64,000 nucleotides of DNA from Lachnospiraceae bacterium A2 (GTDB taxonomy: Bacteria; Bacillota; Clostridia; Lachnospirales; Lachnospiraceae). The position numbers and the translations under genes are program-made. Every line of letters starts with the position of its first letter. The stretch's first letter is position 1. A model generated the notes under the pieces. The model had not been told where the DNA came from, ran no database searches, and saw only the letters and a program-made list of their open reading frames with translations. Below are positions 1-7,522 of this stretch, piece after piece. The DNA lies in contig KE159636.1 in the NCBI GenBank assembly GCA_000403315.2, forward strand, positions 1,394,786 to 1,458,785. The letters run 5' to 3'.

Positions 1-518
1 TGTGTGCAGATTGCGCAAAGTACAAAAAAGAAGATTATAATTTGTGTAAGGACTTGAAAATCTGTGTCCGCTGCCACAAAAATCCGGCAGAACCAAATAA
101 GGTTATGTGCCTGGAATGTGCCGACAAGGACAGTGAGCAGAGCAGGAAGAACAGACAGAGAAATTCGGAGAAACAAAAGAAACGAGATTTGGGCAAATAC
201 AATAGATTGAAAGAAATGGGTATCTGCACATACTGTAAGCACGAAAAGGCGGTTACGGGAAAGACAAAATGCGCGAAATGCCTTGCAAAGATACGGAATA
301 AGAGGAACGCAAAGAAAGCAGATATTGAACGTTCGGAGCGTGTGGCGTATGGGATTTGCTATATATGCGGAAAAGATAAGGTTATGAACGGTAAGGGAGT
401 TTGTGAGAAATGCTATGAAAAACGAACGGAAAGCATAGGGAAGATTATGTATCTTCCGGGTAGTGATTTTTGGAGAAATGAAAATAAACTGATTTTTGTA
501 AATGGAGGCGGGAAATGA
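1..518 (+). CDS. Zinc-ribbon phage protein, 5' partial
   Basis: The reading frame is already open at base 3, and residues encoded there (C-A-D-C) form the first half of a zinc knuckle, so the gene almost certainly begins before the window; the TTG at 42 is not needed as a start. Four CxxC pairs are visible, each followed by lysine-rich stretches, giving two or more zinc-binding ribbons. Nothing identifies an enzyme. It overlaps the next gene by 4 bases, so it belongs to the phage-type operon that ends in the integrase. Function unknown; nucleic-acid binding is a guess from the Cys pairs and basic composition. Confidence 0.6.
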   Translation, partial: CADCAKYKKEDYNLCKDLKICVRCHKNPAEPNKVMCLECADKDSEQSRKNRQRNSEKQKKRDLGKYNRLKEMGICTYCKHEKAVTGKTKCAKCLAKIRNKRNAKKADIERSERVAYGICYICGKDKVMNGKGVCEKCYEKRTESIGKIMYLPGSDFWRNENKLIFVNGGGK

Positions 519-928
519 GCCAGGAAATTAAATTTAGAGGAAAACGAATTGATAATGGAGAGTGGGTTGAAGGGTATTATGCCAAACATGGTTCAAGGCA
601 TTGGATTTACACAGGACAAATACAGTATATGTATTACCCTGCTTGTGCTGATTTACCAACAAAATATGAAGTAGACCCTAGTACAGTCGGGCAGTACATA
701 GGCGTTAATGATAAGAATGGAAAGGAAATCTACGAAGATGATATTGTTTTAAGCGATGACGGAAAAGTTGGACAGGTGCAGTGGTTTGAGGAACATCTTG
801 CGTTTATGATATGGTGTGTTACTGACAACAAGGTTTATTTCGCATATGAAAATGATTTTTCAAAGATTGAAGTTATAGGAAATGTGTATGAAAATGCGGA
901 TTTGTTGAAGGAGGCAGGAAATGAGTAA
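515..928 (+). CDS. YopX-family phage protein
   Basis: The 137-aa product has the YopX layout: an N-terminal 'KFRGKRIDNGEWVEGYY' segment, then 'EVDPSTVGQYIGVNDKNG' followed by 'IYEDDIV', and a C-terminal 'IEVIGNVYEN'. YopX proteins are common small proteins of Firmicutes prophages; their role is not established. Overlaps of 4 and 8 bases with its neighbours show a tightly packed phage operon. A second, more divergent family member lies 257 bases downstream. Confidence 0.85.
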   Translation: MSQEIKFRGKRIDNGEWVEGYYAKHGSRHWIYTGQIQYMYYPACADLPTKYEVDPSTVGQYIGVNDKNGKEIYEDDIVLSDDGKVGQVQWFEEHLAFMIWCVTDNKVYFAYENDFSKIEVIGNVYENADLLKEAGNE

Positions 929-1208
929 ATCTATTTTAGTGATTGATACGCCGGAGAATTGCGATCAATGTCCATGTTTTCTTGAAGTTGCAACAGATTG
1001 TTGTGGGGTAAATGGAAAAGACATTGACGGTCATGGAAAACCTGATTGGTGTCCATTGAAAGAAATGGTAGAAAAAACAAGTGTTGGAATAGAGGTTTGC
1101 ATTGGAAACAAGACTGAATGTGTTAAAAGCTACGTTGACGGCTACAACGCTTGCATTGATGAAATTTTGAAAGGGGTGAATAGGGATGAGCAGAGAACAT
1201 CTTTATAA
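921..1208 (+). CDS. Cys-rich small phage protein
   Basis: Unrecognised 95-aa protein. It contains 'CDQCPCF' and 'CCGVNGKDIDGHGKPDWCPL', so the N-terminal half could bind a metal through clustered cysteines. The frame begins 8 bases before the end of the upstream YopX gene with 'GGAGG' well placed before the ATG, and runs 23 bases into the next gene. Its place in the operon and its base composition (AT-rich, AAA/GAA heavy) fit the prophage. No function is claimed. Confidence 0.6.
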   Translation: MSKSILVIDTPENCDQCPCFLEVATDCCGVNGKDIDGHGKPDWCPLKEMVEKTSVGIEVCIGNKTECVKSYVDGYNACIDEILKGVNRDEQRTSL

Positions 1209-1713
1209 GGCAAAGCGTGTGAATTGGAGGGAACTGCCGAAAGAGGAATGGTGGGTTGAGGGATTTTATGTGCAATTACCCAAAATAAGCCTTGGGGCAA
1301 CGATAGTAGCAGGAGGGGATTTATGTGCGGAAGATGTTGCTGATTACATAATCGTTAATAAATCAAAGCAACACTCAAGTTTTTCAAATGCGTATCCGCT
1401 TGAAGTTGTGGAGTGTGAGCAGTATGAGGTAGACCCTGAAACCATCTGCGAGTATACTCAAATGACCGGTAAGAACAGAGTGAAGATTTTTGAGGGGGAT
1501 ATCATAAAAACAGATTTTTTTAATCAAGTTTACGGATACGAAAAACCTGATAAATCAGACTTAAATATTTATAAGGTGTACTTTAATGGTATTACTTATT
1601 GTGTAAAAAATAAGGAAAGAGAATGTACGTTATTGAATAGAAGCAAAGATTGCGAGATTATTGGAAATATTTTTGACAATCCTGAACTTTTGGAAGGAGG
1701 CAAGACAGAATGA
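1186..1713 (+). CDS. Second YopX-like phage protein
   Basis: A 175-aa product with the YopX core in divergent form: 'KRVNWRELPKEEWWVEGFY' near the start, 'YEVDPETICEYTQMTGKN' and 'IFEGDIIKTDFF' in the middle, 'CEIIGNIFDNPELLE' at the end. About 40 residues between the first and second blocks are extra relative to the first YopX copy. It overlaps the excisionase gene by 4 bases. Role unknown; paired YopX copies suggest duplication followed by divergence in the phage. Confidence 0.75.
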   Translation: MSREHLYKAKRVNWRELPKEEWWVEGFYVQLPKISLGATIVAGGDLCAEDVADYIIVNKSKQHSSFSNAYPLEVVECEQYEVDPETICEYTQMTGKNRVKIFEGDIIKTDFFNQVYGYEKPDKSDLNIYKVYFNGITYCVKNKERECTLLNRSKDCEIIGNIFDNPELLEGGKTE

Positions 1714-1904
1714 AAGAAGTACCAATTAAGGACAAGCTGAACTTGACGATTGAAGAAGCAGCGGCGTATAGCGGAATAAGCGAAACAACTCTTAGGGGTA
1801 GGCTTAAAGAGGGAAATTATGATTTTATTCTAAAAAACGGAACAAAAACACTGATTAAACGCCGGTTATTTGAGAAATATTTGGAAAGTGTTGACGCTAT
1901 ATAA
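1710..1904 (+). CDS. xis: Excisionase, Tn916 Xis type
   Basis: The 64-aa protein is the size of small winged-helix excisionases of Tn916-like elements and reads 'LTIEEAAAYSGISETTLRGRL' followed by a basic wing 'NGTKTLIKRRLFEKYL'. Such proteins bend the attachment-site DNA and push the integrase reaction toward excision. The gene sits 103 bases before the integrase start, the usual xis-int order, and overlaps the YopX gene by 4 bases with a clear AGGAGG before the ATG. Confidence 0.85.
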   Translation: MKEVPIKDKLNLTIEEAAAYSGISETTLRGRLKEGNYDFILKNGTKTLIKRRLFEKYLESVDAI

Positions 1905-2007
1905 CTCTGTATAATTTGTTATATCTTTGCATATCGTTGAAAAATGGCGTTGCATGTGGTATAATTTTACTGCTTGCAACGCTCTTTTCATAGGAAAGGA
2001 GCTACTT

Positions 2008-3225
2008 ATGGTACGAAGAAAAGATAATAGAGGTCGTGTATTGAACGATGGGGAAACACAGAGAGCAGATGGGAGGTATGCTTACCAATATACGGACATG
2101 CTTGGCAATCGGAAATCTATTTATAGTTGGAAGCTGTTTCCGTCCGACCGAACGCCGAGTGGAAAGCGTGCGGATTTAAGCCTTAGAGAAAAGGAAAAAC
2201 AGATATTTTCGGATTTGAACAGCGGAATAGTGCCATGCGGAGGGAATATGAAGGTGCTACAGCTTGTCGAAAAGTACATATCCCAAAAGACGGGCGTAAG
2301 GCACAACACGAAGGCAAATTACAATTTTGTTATCAACATCATAAAAAAGGAAGAGTTTGGGGCAAAGAGAATTGACAAGGTCAAGTTGTCAGACGCTAAA
2401 GCATGGTTGATTAAGTTACAGAAAGACGGCAGAGGGTACAGCTCCATACATTCCATCCGAGGGGTTGTCCGCCCAGCTTTTCAAATGGCAGTTGATGATG
2501 ATTTGCTTGTGAAGAATCCATTTGAATTCCAACTCGCCACGGTTGTTGTCAATGACAGCGTAACAAGGGAGGCGATTACAAGAAAACAAGAACGGCAGTT
2601 TTTGGAGTTTGTAAAGAACGACAAGCATTTTTGTAAATATTATGAGGGGATTTTCATCCTCTTTAAGACAGGCATGAGGATTTCGGAGTTTGTTGGATTG
2701 ACGGTATCGGATGTTGACTTGAAAAACCGAAAGATTATCATAGACCACCAATTGCAGCGAACAAGGGATATGCGGTATGTGATTGAGAACACGAAAACCT
2801 CATGCGGCACAAGGGAAATTCCGATGGCAGATGAAGTGTATGAGTGTTTCAAAACAATCATTCAAAACAGGCGGAAACCAAAGGTTGAACCGATAATTAG
2901 CGGAAAAACTGGTTTTTTATACCTTGACAAGAACGGAATGCCTATGGTCGCCTTGCATTGGGAACATTATTTTCAACACATCAGAAAGAAGTACAACAGC
3001 ATATACAAAGTGCAAATGCCAAAAGTTACCCCTCATGTCTGCCGACACACGTTCTGTAGCAACATGGCAAAGTCTGGAATGAATCCCAAAACCCTGCAAT
3101 ACATCATGGGACATAGTGATATAGGGGTTACACTCAATACATATACCCATGTGCAGTATGAGGATGCCGAAAAGGAAATGAGCAAAATTCTTGAATCAAA
3201 ACCAAAAAGAAGGAATGCCATGTAG
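2008..3225 (+). CDS. int: Tyrosine integrase, Tn916 type
   Basis: Start set at ATG 2008, 7 bases after 'AGGAAAGGAG'; the frame is open further up but without a ribosome site. The resulting 405 residues equal the length of Tn916-type integrases. Order: arm-binding N-terminal domain (about 1-70), core-binding SAM-like domain (about 75-170), catalytic domain with Arg in 'TGMRISEFVGL', 'HVCRHTF' (HxxR), 'MGHSDIGVTLNTYTHV' (second His and nucleophile Tyr). All catalytic residues are present. It is the last gene of the element and reads toward the junction, so the attachment site lies immediately downstream. Confidence 0.93.
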   Translation: MVRRKDNRGRVLNDGETQRADGRYAYQYTDMLGNRKSIYSWKLFPSDRTPSGKRADLSLREKEKQIFSDLNSGIVPCGGNMKVLQLVEKYISQKTGVRHNTKANYNFVINIIKKEEFGAKRIDKVKLSDAKAWLIKLQKDGRGYSSIHSIRGVVRPAFQMAVDDDLLVKNPFEFQLATVVVNDSVTREAITRKQERQFLEFVKNDKHFCKYYEGIFILFKTGMRISEFVGLTVSDVDLKNRKIIIDHQLQRTRDMRYVIENTKTSCGTREIPMADEVYECFKTIIQNRRKPKVEPIISGKTGFLYLDKNGMPMVALHWEHYFQHIRKKYNSIYKVQMPKVTPHVCRHTFCSNMAKSGMNPKTLQYIMGHSDIGVTLNTYTHVQYEDAEKEMSKILESKPKRRNAM

Positions 3226-3425
3226 GTTTGTCGGTTTGCCAAGAGGTTTCCGACTGGAAAAATCCCTTGAAGTACAAATTTTTGAATTTACTTCAATTTT
3301 ACTTCAAATTCGCAACAAACTATGCTAATTTATGCAGAGTTATACATGATTTTATAAAAATATGCAAGAAAGGAAAATGCTCGAAAAGCCAGTAAATACA
3401 AGGCTTTGCATAGTTATTCAAAGTT
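3226..3425. other. Element right end / attachment region
   Basis: No gene fits here. The stretch is AT-rich and holds ACTTCAA at 3290-3296 and 3301-3307 (11-base period) and its inverse TTGAAGT at 3267-3273, which resemble integrase arm-binding repeats. An imperfect 25-base direct repeat, 21 of 25 identical, lies at 3338-3362 and 3422-3446, the second copy running into the first codons of the phosphatase gene. This is the expected position of the right attachment site of the integrase-carrying element; the left end is outside the window, so the core cannot be fixed. Confidence 0.5.
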
Positions 3426-3896
3426 ATGCAAGATATAATAAAAATACTATTCGTCTGCCACGGCAACATTTGCAGAAGCCCAATGGCCGAATTTGTTATG
3501 AAAGACATAGTACAAAAGCAAGGCATCGCCAATGAATTTTACATTGCAAGCGCAGCCACCAGCATGGAGGAAATCGGTAACCCCGTCCACCATGGCACAA
3601 GGAACCGCTTAGCCCAGGAAGGCATTTCCGTAGCAGGGAAATACGCCGTCCGCATGGAGCGCAGCGACTATCAGAAATACGATTACATCATAGGGATGGA
3701 TAGCTGGAACTACAAAAACATGCTCCGCATTGTAGGGAAAGACAAGGAGCATAAAATCAGCCTTCTTTTAGATTACACCGACCATCCAAGGGACGTAGCC
3801 GACCCATGGTACACAGGGGATTTCGAAAAAACTTACGAAGACGTAGTAGCAGGGTGTGAAGGCTTGCTGGAAAGAATAAAACGTGATCACTTCTAG
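3426..3896 (+). CDS. Low-molecular-weight protein tyrosine phosphatase
   Basis: Dephosphorylates tyrosine (often on bacterial tyrosine kinases of capsule synthesis) through a cysteinyl-phosphate. The P-loop 'CHGNICRS' gives Cys11 and Arg17, and the general acid Asp is in 'DVADPWYTG'. At 156 aa it is full length. The annotated ATG has no good ribosome site and lies inside a repeat at the end of the integrated element, so the native start may have been replaced on integration. The stop codon TAG (3894-3896) is part of the CTAG target duplication of the adjoining IS, which therefore leaves the protein unchanged. Confidence 0.9.
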   Translation: MQDIIKILFVCHGNICRSPMAEFVMKDIVQKQGIANEFYIASAATSMEEIGNPVHHGTRNRLAQEGISVAGKYAVRMERSDYQKYDYIIGMDSWNYKNMLRIVGKDKEHKISLLLDYTDHPRDVADPWYTGDFEKTYEDVVAGCEGLLERIKRDHF

Positions 3897-4771
3897 AGCG
3901 TGTTTGAAAAACATTTTGCTTTGTTCATTTTAACCAAATGAGGATGGATGCAAGGCACACAAAGCCCATAAATGTAAACGCCAGTTTGTCATAGCGTGTG
4001 GCAACCCGCCGGAAGCTTTTCAGTCTGAGAAAGTATTTTTCAACGAGATGGCGTCCCTTATACAGCCACCAGTCGCAGCGGCGTTCAAATTTCGCCCCTT
4101 TCCTGGACGGAACCGTTGGTTCCCCTCCGTGGTCATATATAGTCTATCAGTTTCTGGCTGTCATAGCCGCGGCCGGCAAGGACATTGCTGCCCTCTATAT
4201 TGATATGTTCCAGTACAGGAATGGCAAAATTGATGTCATTGCGCTGCCCCTCGCTGAGCATGACATATACAGGATAACCGTAGGCATCTACGGCTGCATG
4301 GACTTTGCTGCTGTGTCCGCCCCTGCTGTGCCCGATTCCGTTTGGAGGCCCCCTTTTTTTGCACCAGCACTGTGCTGGTGGGCCTGGACGGTGGAGGCAT
4401 CCAGGAACAGTTCCCCCAACTCTGCCTCCAGGCAGAGTACCCGGAAGATGTTATCCAGGATCCCGTCCTCAATCCATTTACGGAACCGGCTGTATACGGT
4501 CTTCCAGGGGCCATAACGTTCTGGGAGGTCACGCCAGGGGGCACCACTGCGGGTTATCCAGACCATGGCGTTTACCATTAAGCGGTTATCCTTGGGAGGC
4601 CGTCCAGGTTTATTGGTTTTTTCTGGTGGGAGCAGGGAAGCAATTTGTTCCCATTCCTGATCCGTTAACTCATAACGCCTTGTCATAACAAACACCCCTT
4701 TTTCTTTATTCTATCATAGAATTTGGGGTAATAACATATGTTTTGTGCAATTTTTATTTTTCAAACACGCT
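3897..4771 (-). mobile_element. IS5-family element (IS427-like group)
   Basis: 875 bases bounded by inverted ends AGCGTGTTTGAAAAA (left, 3897-3911) and its complement (right, ending 4771; one mismatch beyond the first 15 bases). CTAG at 3893-3896 and 4772-4775 is a 4-base target duplication matching the YTAR preference of this IS family. It carries one transposase in two overlapping frames on the minus strand. The insertion falls exactly at the stop codon of the phosphatase gene. Confidence 0.9.
3925..4686 (-). CDS. IS5-type transposase, two frames with A7 slip site
   Basis: The first frame starts at ATG 4686 after 'AAGGGGTG' and encodes 'RRYELTDQEWEQIASLLPPE' and 'FLDASTVQAH' (first catalytic Asp). 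It would stop near 4288, but at a run of seven A followed by five G (around 4350-4362) a -1 slip joins it to a second frame ending at 3925 with 'HLVEKYFLRLKSFRRVATRY' (catalytic Glu). Programmed frameshifting at such a run is known for this IS group. The position normally reading Ala-Asp-x-x-Tyr-Asp reads 'LAGRGYDS', so the second catalytic Asp appears changed to Gly; this copy may be inactive. Confidence 0.82.
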
Positions 4772-4838
4772 CTAGAGCGTGAATCTTGCAGAAAGCAATT
4801 TTCAGATACGCCTTAGCTATGTGCTTAAAAACAGCGGT

Positions 4839-4936
4839 GGGGCTGTCGCATTAAGAAAAATGATAGAAGATATAGTTGGTATAAATCATTCTTCTATACT
4901 ATATCTTGTATATGTTTTGCTTAGTGCGACAGCCCC
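4839..4936. repeat. 98-bp foldback element (MITE-like)
   Basis: The ends GGGGCTGTCGCATTAAG and the complement of CTTAGTGCGACAGCCCC match at 16 of 17 positions, and the interior also folds back (AAGATATAGT with ACTATATCTT). It contains no gene. The same end sequence occurs singly at 38849-38864 and in a short palindrome at 42973-43008 beside a truncated transposase, so it looks like a non-autonomous element, or an end of the IS family whose transposase fragment lies at 42234-42950. It could also act as a terminator in either direction. Confidence 0.75.
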
Positions 4937-4994
4937 AGCCCATTCTTCCGTGGGTCCGGCATCCCGCCGTTTATAGCTTGAAAGGCACGCCGCC

Positions 4995-5498
4995 TTATAC
5001 CCCAGCCTTAACGTAGGCAGCCGCTTCCTCAATATAGTAGGCGGCATTTTGTTGGATTGTTTCCTTTTCTTCCTCTGTAACAGGCCGGATAACCTTCCCA
5101 GGATTGCCCAGTACAAGGGAATTATCCGGGATAACCATGTTCTGTGTCACCAAAGCCCCGGCGCCGATTATGCAGTTTTCCCCAATCACGGCATGGTTCA
5201 TAATAATCGCCCCCATGCCAATCAGGGAATTGCTGTGGATGGTGCAGCCGTGGATAATTGCCCCATGCCCAATGGTAACGTGGCTGCCGATTGAGATATC
5301 TGCCCCATGGTCTACATGGAGCACGCAGCCGTCCTGGATATTGGTGCCTTCCCCAATCACTGCAGAGCCGGCTTCTGCCCGGACAACGGCATGGAACCAG
5401 ACGCTTGTATTGTCCCCAAGTGCAACGTCGCCCCGGACAATTGCCCCTGCGGCAAGGAACACATTTTTTCCCAAAACGGGAGTTTTTATTGTATGCAT
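4995..5498 (-). CDS. Gamma-class carbonic anhydrase family protein
   Basis: A left-handed beta-helix protein built from hexapeptide repeats ('VIGEGTNIQDGCVLH', 'DISIGSHVTIGHGAIIHGC', 'VIGENCIIGAGALVTQNMVI'). The three zinc histidines of the family are present: one in 'GCVLHVD' and two in 'GHGAIIHGC'. Proteins of this type hydrate CO2 or have uncharacterised acyl or metal roles, so the exact reaction is uncertain. ATG 5498 has 'AAAGGA' about ten bases upstream and is preferred to two ATGs at 5504 and 5507 that lie too close to it. It is divergent from the sigma factor gene. Confidence 0.88.
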   Translation of the reverse strand: MHTIKTPVLGKNVFLAAGAIVRGDVALGDNTSVWFHAVVRAEAGSAVIGEGTNIQDGCVLHVDHGADISIGSHVTIGHGAIIHGCTIHSNSLIGMGAIIMNHAVIGENCIIGAGALVTQNMVIPDNSLVLGNPGKVIRPVTEEEKETIQQNAAYYIEEAAAYVKAGV

Positions 5499-5636
5499 TT
5501 CCATCATCCTTTCTTTTTTCCAGTATATAATATTTCCACAAAAAAGTAAATTCTATGAACCGGAGGAAAAGTTATTACAATGTATCAGTGAAGGGCACAA
5601 AGAAGCTTTAGAAAGACGTCTGAAAGGTTGAATACT

Positions 5637-6167
5637 ATGAATGATACCCAGTTATTGCAATGCATTGAAGAACATGGGAAAAATGTTTATACATTCTGCT
5701 GCCAGCTTACCCAGAACAGGCAGGAGGCAGAGGAGCTTTACCAGGACACCTTCCTGAAAGCGGTGGAACTTAAGGGCAGGATGGATTGGGAAAAAAATCC
5801 CGGAAGCTACCTGATTTCCATTGCGCTGCGCATCTGGAAGAATAAAAAAAGGAAATACGCTTGGCGCAGCCGGATTGCCGGCATGGAAGGGTTAGAAGAA
5901 GGGCTGGTAAGCGGGGAAAGCTGCGGGAAAGAAAGTTCCCCGGAAGAAATTTTTTTCCAGAAAGAGCTGTGCCGCCAGGTGCAGGATGCAGTGGCGGGCC
6001 TGGAAGAAAAATACCGCATCCCAGTGTTCCTTTACTATTCCCAGCAATTTTCCACAGAGCAGATTGGAAAAATTTTGAAGCTGCCGCAGGGGACGGTGAA
6101 AAGCAGGCTGTATAAAGCAAGGAAACTGTTAAAAAAGGAATTGGAGGTTGTGTTTAATGAAAGATGA
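5637..6167 (+). CDS. ECF-type RNA polymerase sigma factor
   Basis: 176 residues with region 2 ('VYTFCCQLTQNRQEAEELYQ' and a following 'DTFLKAVELKGRM') and region 4 ('LEEKYRIPVFLYYSQQFSTE', 'QIGKILKLPQGTVKSRLYKA'), and no region 3, as in ECF sigma factors. It directs RNA polymerase to a small set of promoters. ATG 5637 follows 'AAAGG' at a normal distance; an in-frame TTG at 5628 is less likely. The stop overlaps the next gene, which encodes the probable anti-sigma factor, so the two are co-translated. Confidence 0.9.
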   Translation: MNDTQLLQCIEEHGKNVYTFCCQLTQNRQEAEELYQDTFLKAVELKGRMDWEKNPGSYLISIALRIWKNKKRKYAWRSRIAGMEGLEEGLVSGESCGKESSPEEIFFQKELCRQVQDAVAGLEEKYRIPVFLYYSQQFSTEQIGKILKLPQGTVKSRLYKARKLLKKELEVVFNER

Positions 6168-7413
6168 CAGAAATCTGGAACAATTATTGCAGCAAGCCCT
6201 TTCTCCAAAAGAAGAGCCAGGTTACTGGCTGAACCAGAGTATTTTAAAAAAGGCAAAGGAGAGAGAAAGCATGGGCAAAACATATAAGAAAAGAATTCCA
6301 GCGGCCGCATTGATGGCAGCCGCAGTGTTATCCATAGGTTCCCTGACTGCCGTGGCAGCATGGAAATATCTGACGCCGGATAAGGTTGCGGAAGAAGTCC
6401 AGGACATGGGGCTTGCGGCGGCATTTCAGGGGGAGGACGCTATTTCCATCAACGAATCCCAGGAATACGGGCCATATAAAATCACGCTTTTAGGGGTGGT
6501 TTCCGGGGAAAATTTAAGCAAATACCTGACGTCGGAACATACAGGGGAAATCCGCAGGGACCGCACCTATGTGGTGACTGCAATTGAAAATACAGATGGT
6601 TCCCCAAGGCCAGATACCAGCGAAGAAAGCTATGGGCAGGACCCATTTTTCGTTTCCCCGTTGGTGGAAGGCCAGAACCCCAGCTTTTTCAACGCAGTGA
6701 CAATGAGCGGCGGGTATTCCGAATTTGTGCAGGACGGCATTCAGTACCGGATTACGGAAACAGACAATGTAGAGGTATTTGCGGACAGAACCCTTTACCT
6801 TGCTGTAAATAGCGGCGTGTTTTATGACAATGGGGCTTACCAGTTTGACGCTGCCACAGGGGAAATCACCAGAAATGAAGCTTATGATGGGGTGAACGCG
6901 CTGTTTTGCCTGCCATTGGATGAAAGCAAGGCGGATAAAGAGAAAGCAGATGCTTATATCAGGCAGTTGGAAGCAGAACTGGACGGCACAGGGGATGCAG
7001 CAGACGGGACGGGTTCCGGTATCACAGAGGAAAACGGAAATGAAGAAGAACCTGCCCTGCAGTCAGCCTCTGATGAAAGCACAGAAACATTCTATAGGGA
7101 GGTTCCAGATTTTACAGACTGGGAGGAAGAAGATTTCAGGCAGCATGCAGCGCTGCTGGAAGACCTGACGCAGACGCTGCATGTGGACAAAAAGGGCTAT
7201 ATCAGCTATACGTACCAGATAGAGGAACATGGGGTGGAATCCTCTAACACAATCTTGGCAGAAAGCCTTTTTGAAGAAAACCAGGTTGGCATGTCAAAAG
7301 TGAAGCAGGCCATAAAAGGGGAAACAGAGCAGGAAGGGATGTTTGTTGAAACATTTACACGGAATGAAGATGGGACAATTACCTTAAAGGTCTATAATTA
7401 TCAGGAAAATTAA
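6157..7413 (+). CDS. Membrane-anchored anti-sigma-like protein (DUF4179 type)
   Basis: 418 residues: a short cytoplasmic part (about 1-45) that would hold the sigma factor, one membrane segment ('AAALMAAAVLSIGSLTAVAA', about 50-70), then a large extracellular domain beginning 'YLTPDKVAEEVQDMGL', as in DUF4179 proteins that pair with ECF sigma genes. A low-complexity acidic linker rich in Gly/Glu (about 275-310) separates two outer domains. The start ATG 6157 lies 11 bases inside the sigma gene and has 'GGAGG' at the right spacing. Sensing role is inferred from pairing; the signal is unknown. Confidence 0.8.
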   Translation: MKDDRNLEQLLQQALSPKEEPGYWLNQSILKKAKERESMGKTYKKRIPAAALMAAAVLSIGSLTAVAAWKYLTPDKVAEEVQDMGLAAAFQGEDAISINESQEYGPYKITLLGVVSGENLSKYLTSEHTGEIRRDRTYVVTAIENTDGSPRPDTSEESYGQDPFFVSPLVEGQNPSFFNAVTMSGGYSEFVQDGIQYRITETDNVEVFADRTLYLAVNSGVFYDNGAYQFDAATGEITRNEAYDGVNALFCLPLDESKADKEKADAYIRQLEAELDGTGDAADGTGSGITEENGNEEEPALQSASDESTETFYREVPDFTDWEEEDFRQHAALLEDLTQTLHVDKKGYISYTYQIEEHGVESSNTILAESLFEENQVGMSKVKQAIKGETEQEGMFVETFTRNEDGTITLKVYNYQEN

Positions 7414-7417
7414 TGGA

Positions 7418-7460
7418 AAGGGCTGCTGTATTCAGGGGAACCGGATGCAGCGGCCCTCTT
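7418..7460 (+). terminator. Possible terminator after sigma/anti-sigma operon
   Basis: An imperfect hairpin pairs AGGGCTGCTG with CAGCGGCCCT across a 20-base loop directly after the stop codon. The following bases (CTTGCC) are a poor T tract, so efficiency is doubtful. Confidence 0.4.
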
Positions 7461-7522
7461 GCCATTCCCGGGGGAAAAGCATATAATGGTGGAATAAAAA
7501 TTTTTATGAGGTGCTGATGATA

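Noticed and set aside
3998..4688. Several plus-strand open frames inside the IS
   Set aside because: They are the antisense of the transposase; no ribosome sites, no protein resemblance.
4886..5541. Open frames on both strands over the carbonic anhydrase gene
   Set aside because: Out-of-frame readings of a GC-rich, repeat-structured gene; the true gene shows the hexapeptide pattern and zinc histidines.
5570..5636. ECF-type autoregulated promoter (GAACC-like -35) before the sigma gene
   Set aside because: A GAACC sequence is present but no matching -10 at a known spacing; cannot support it.
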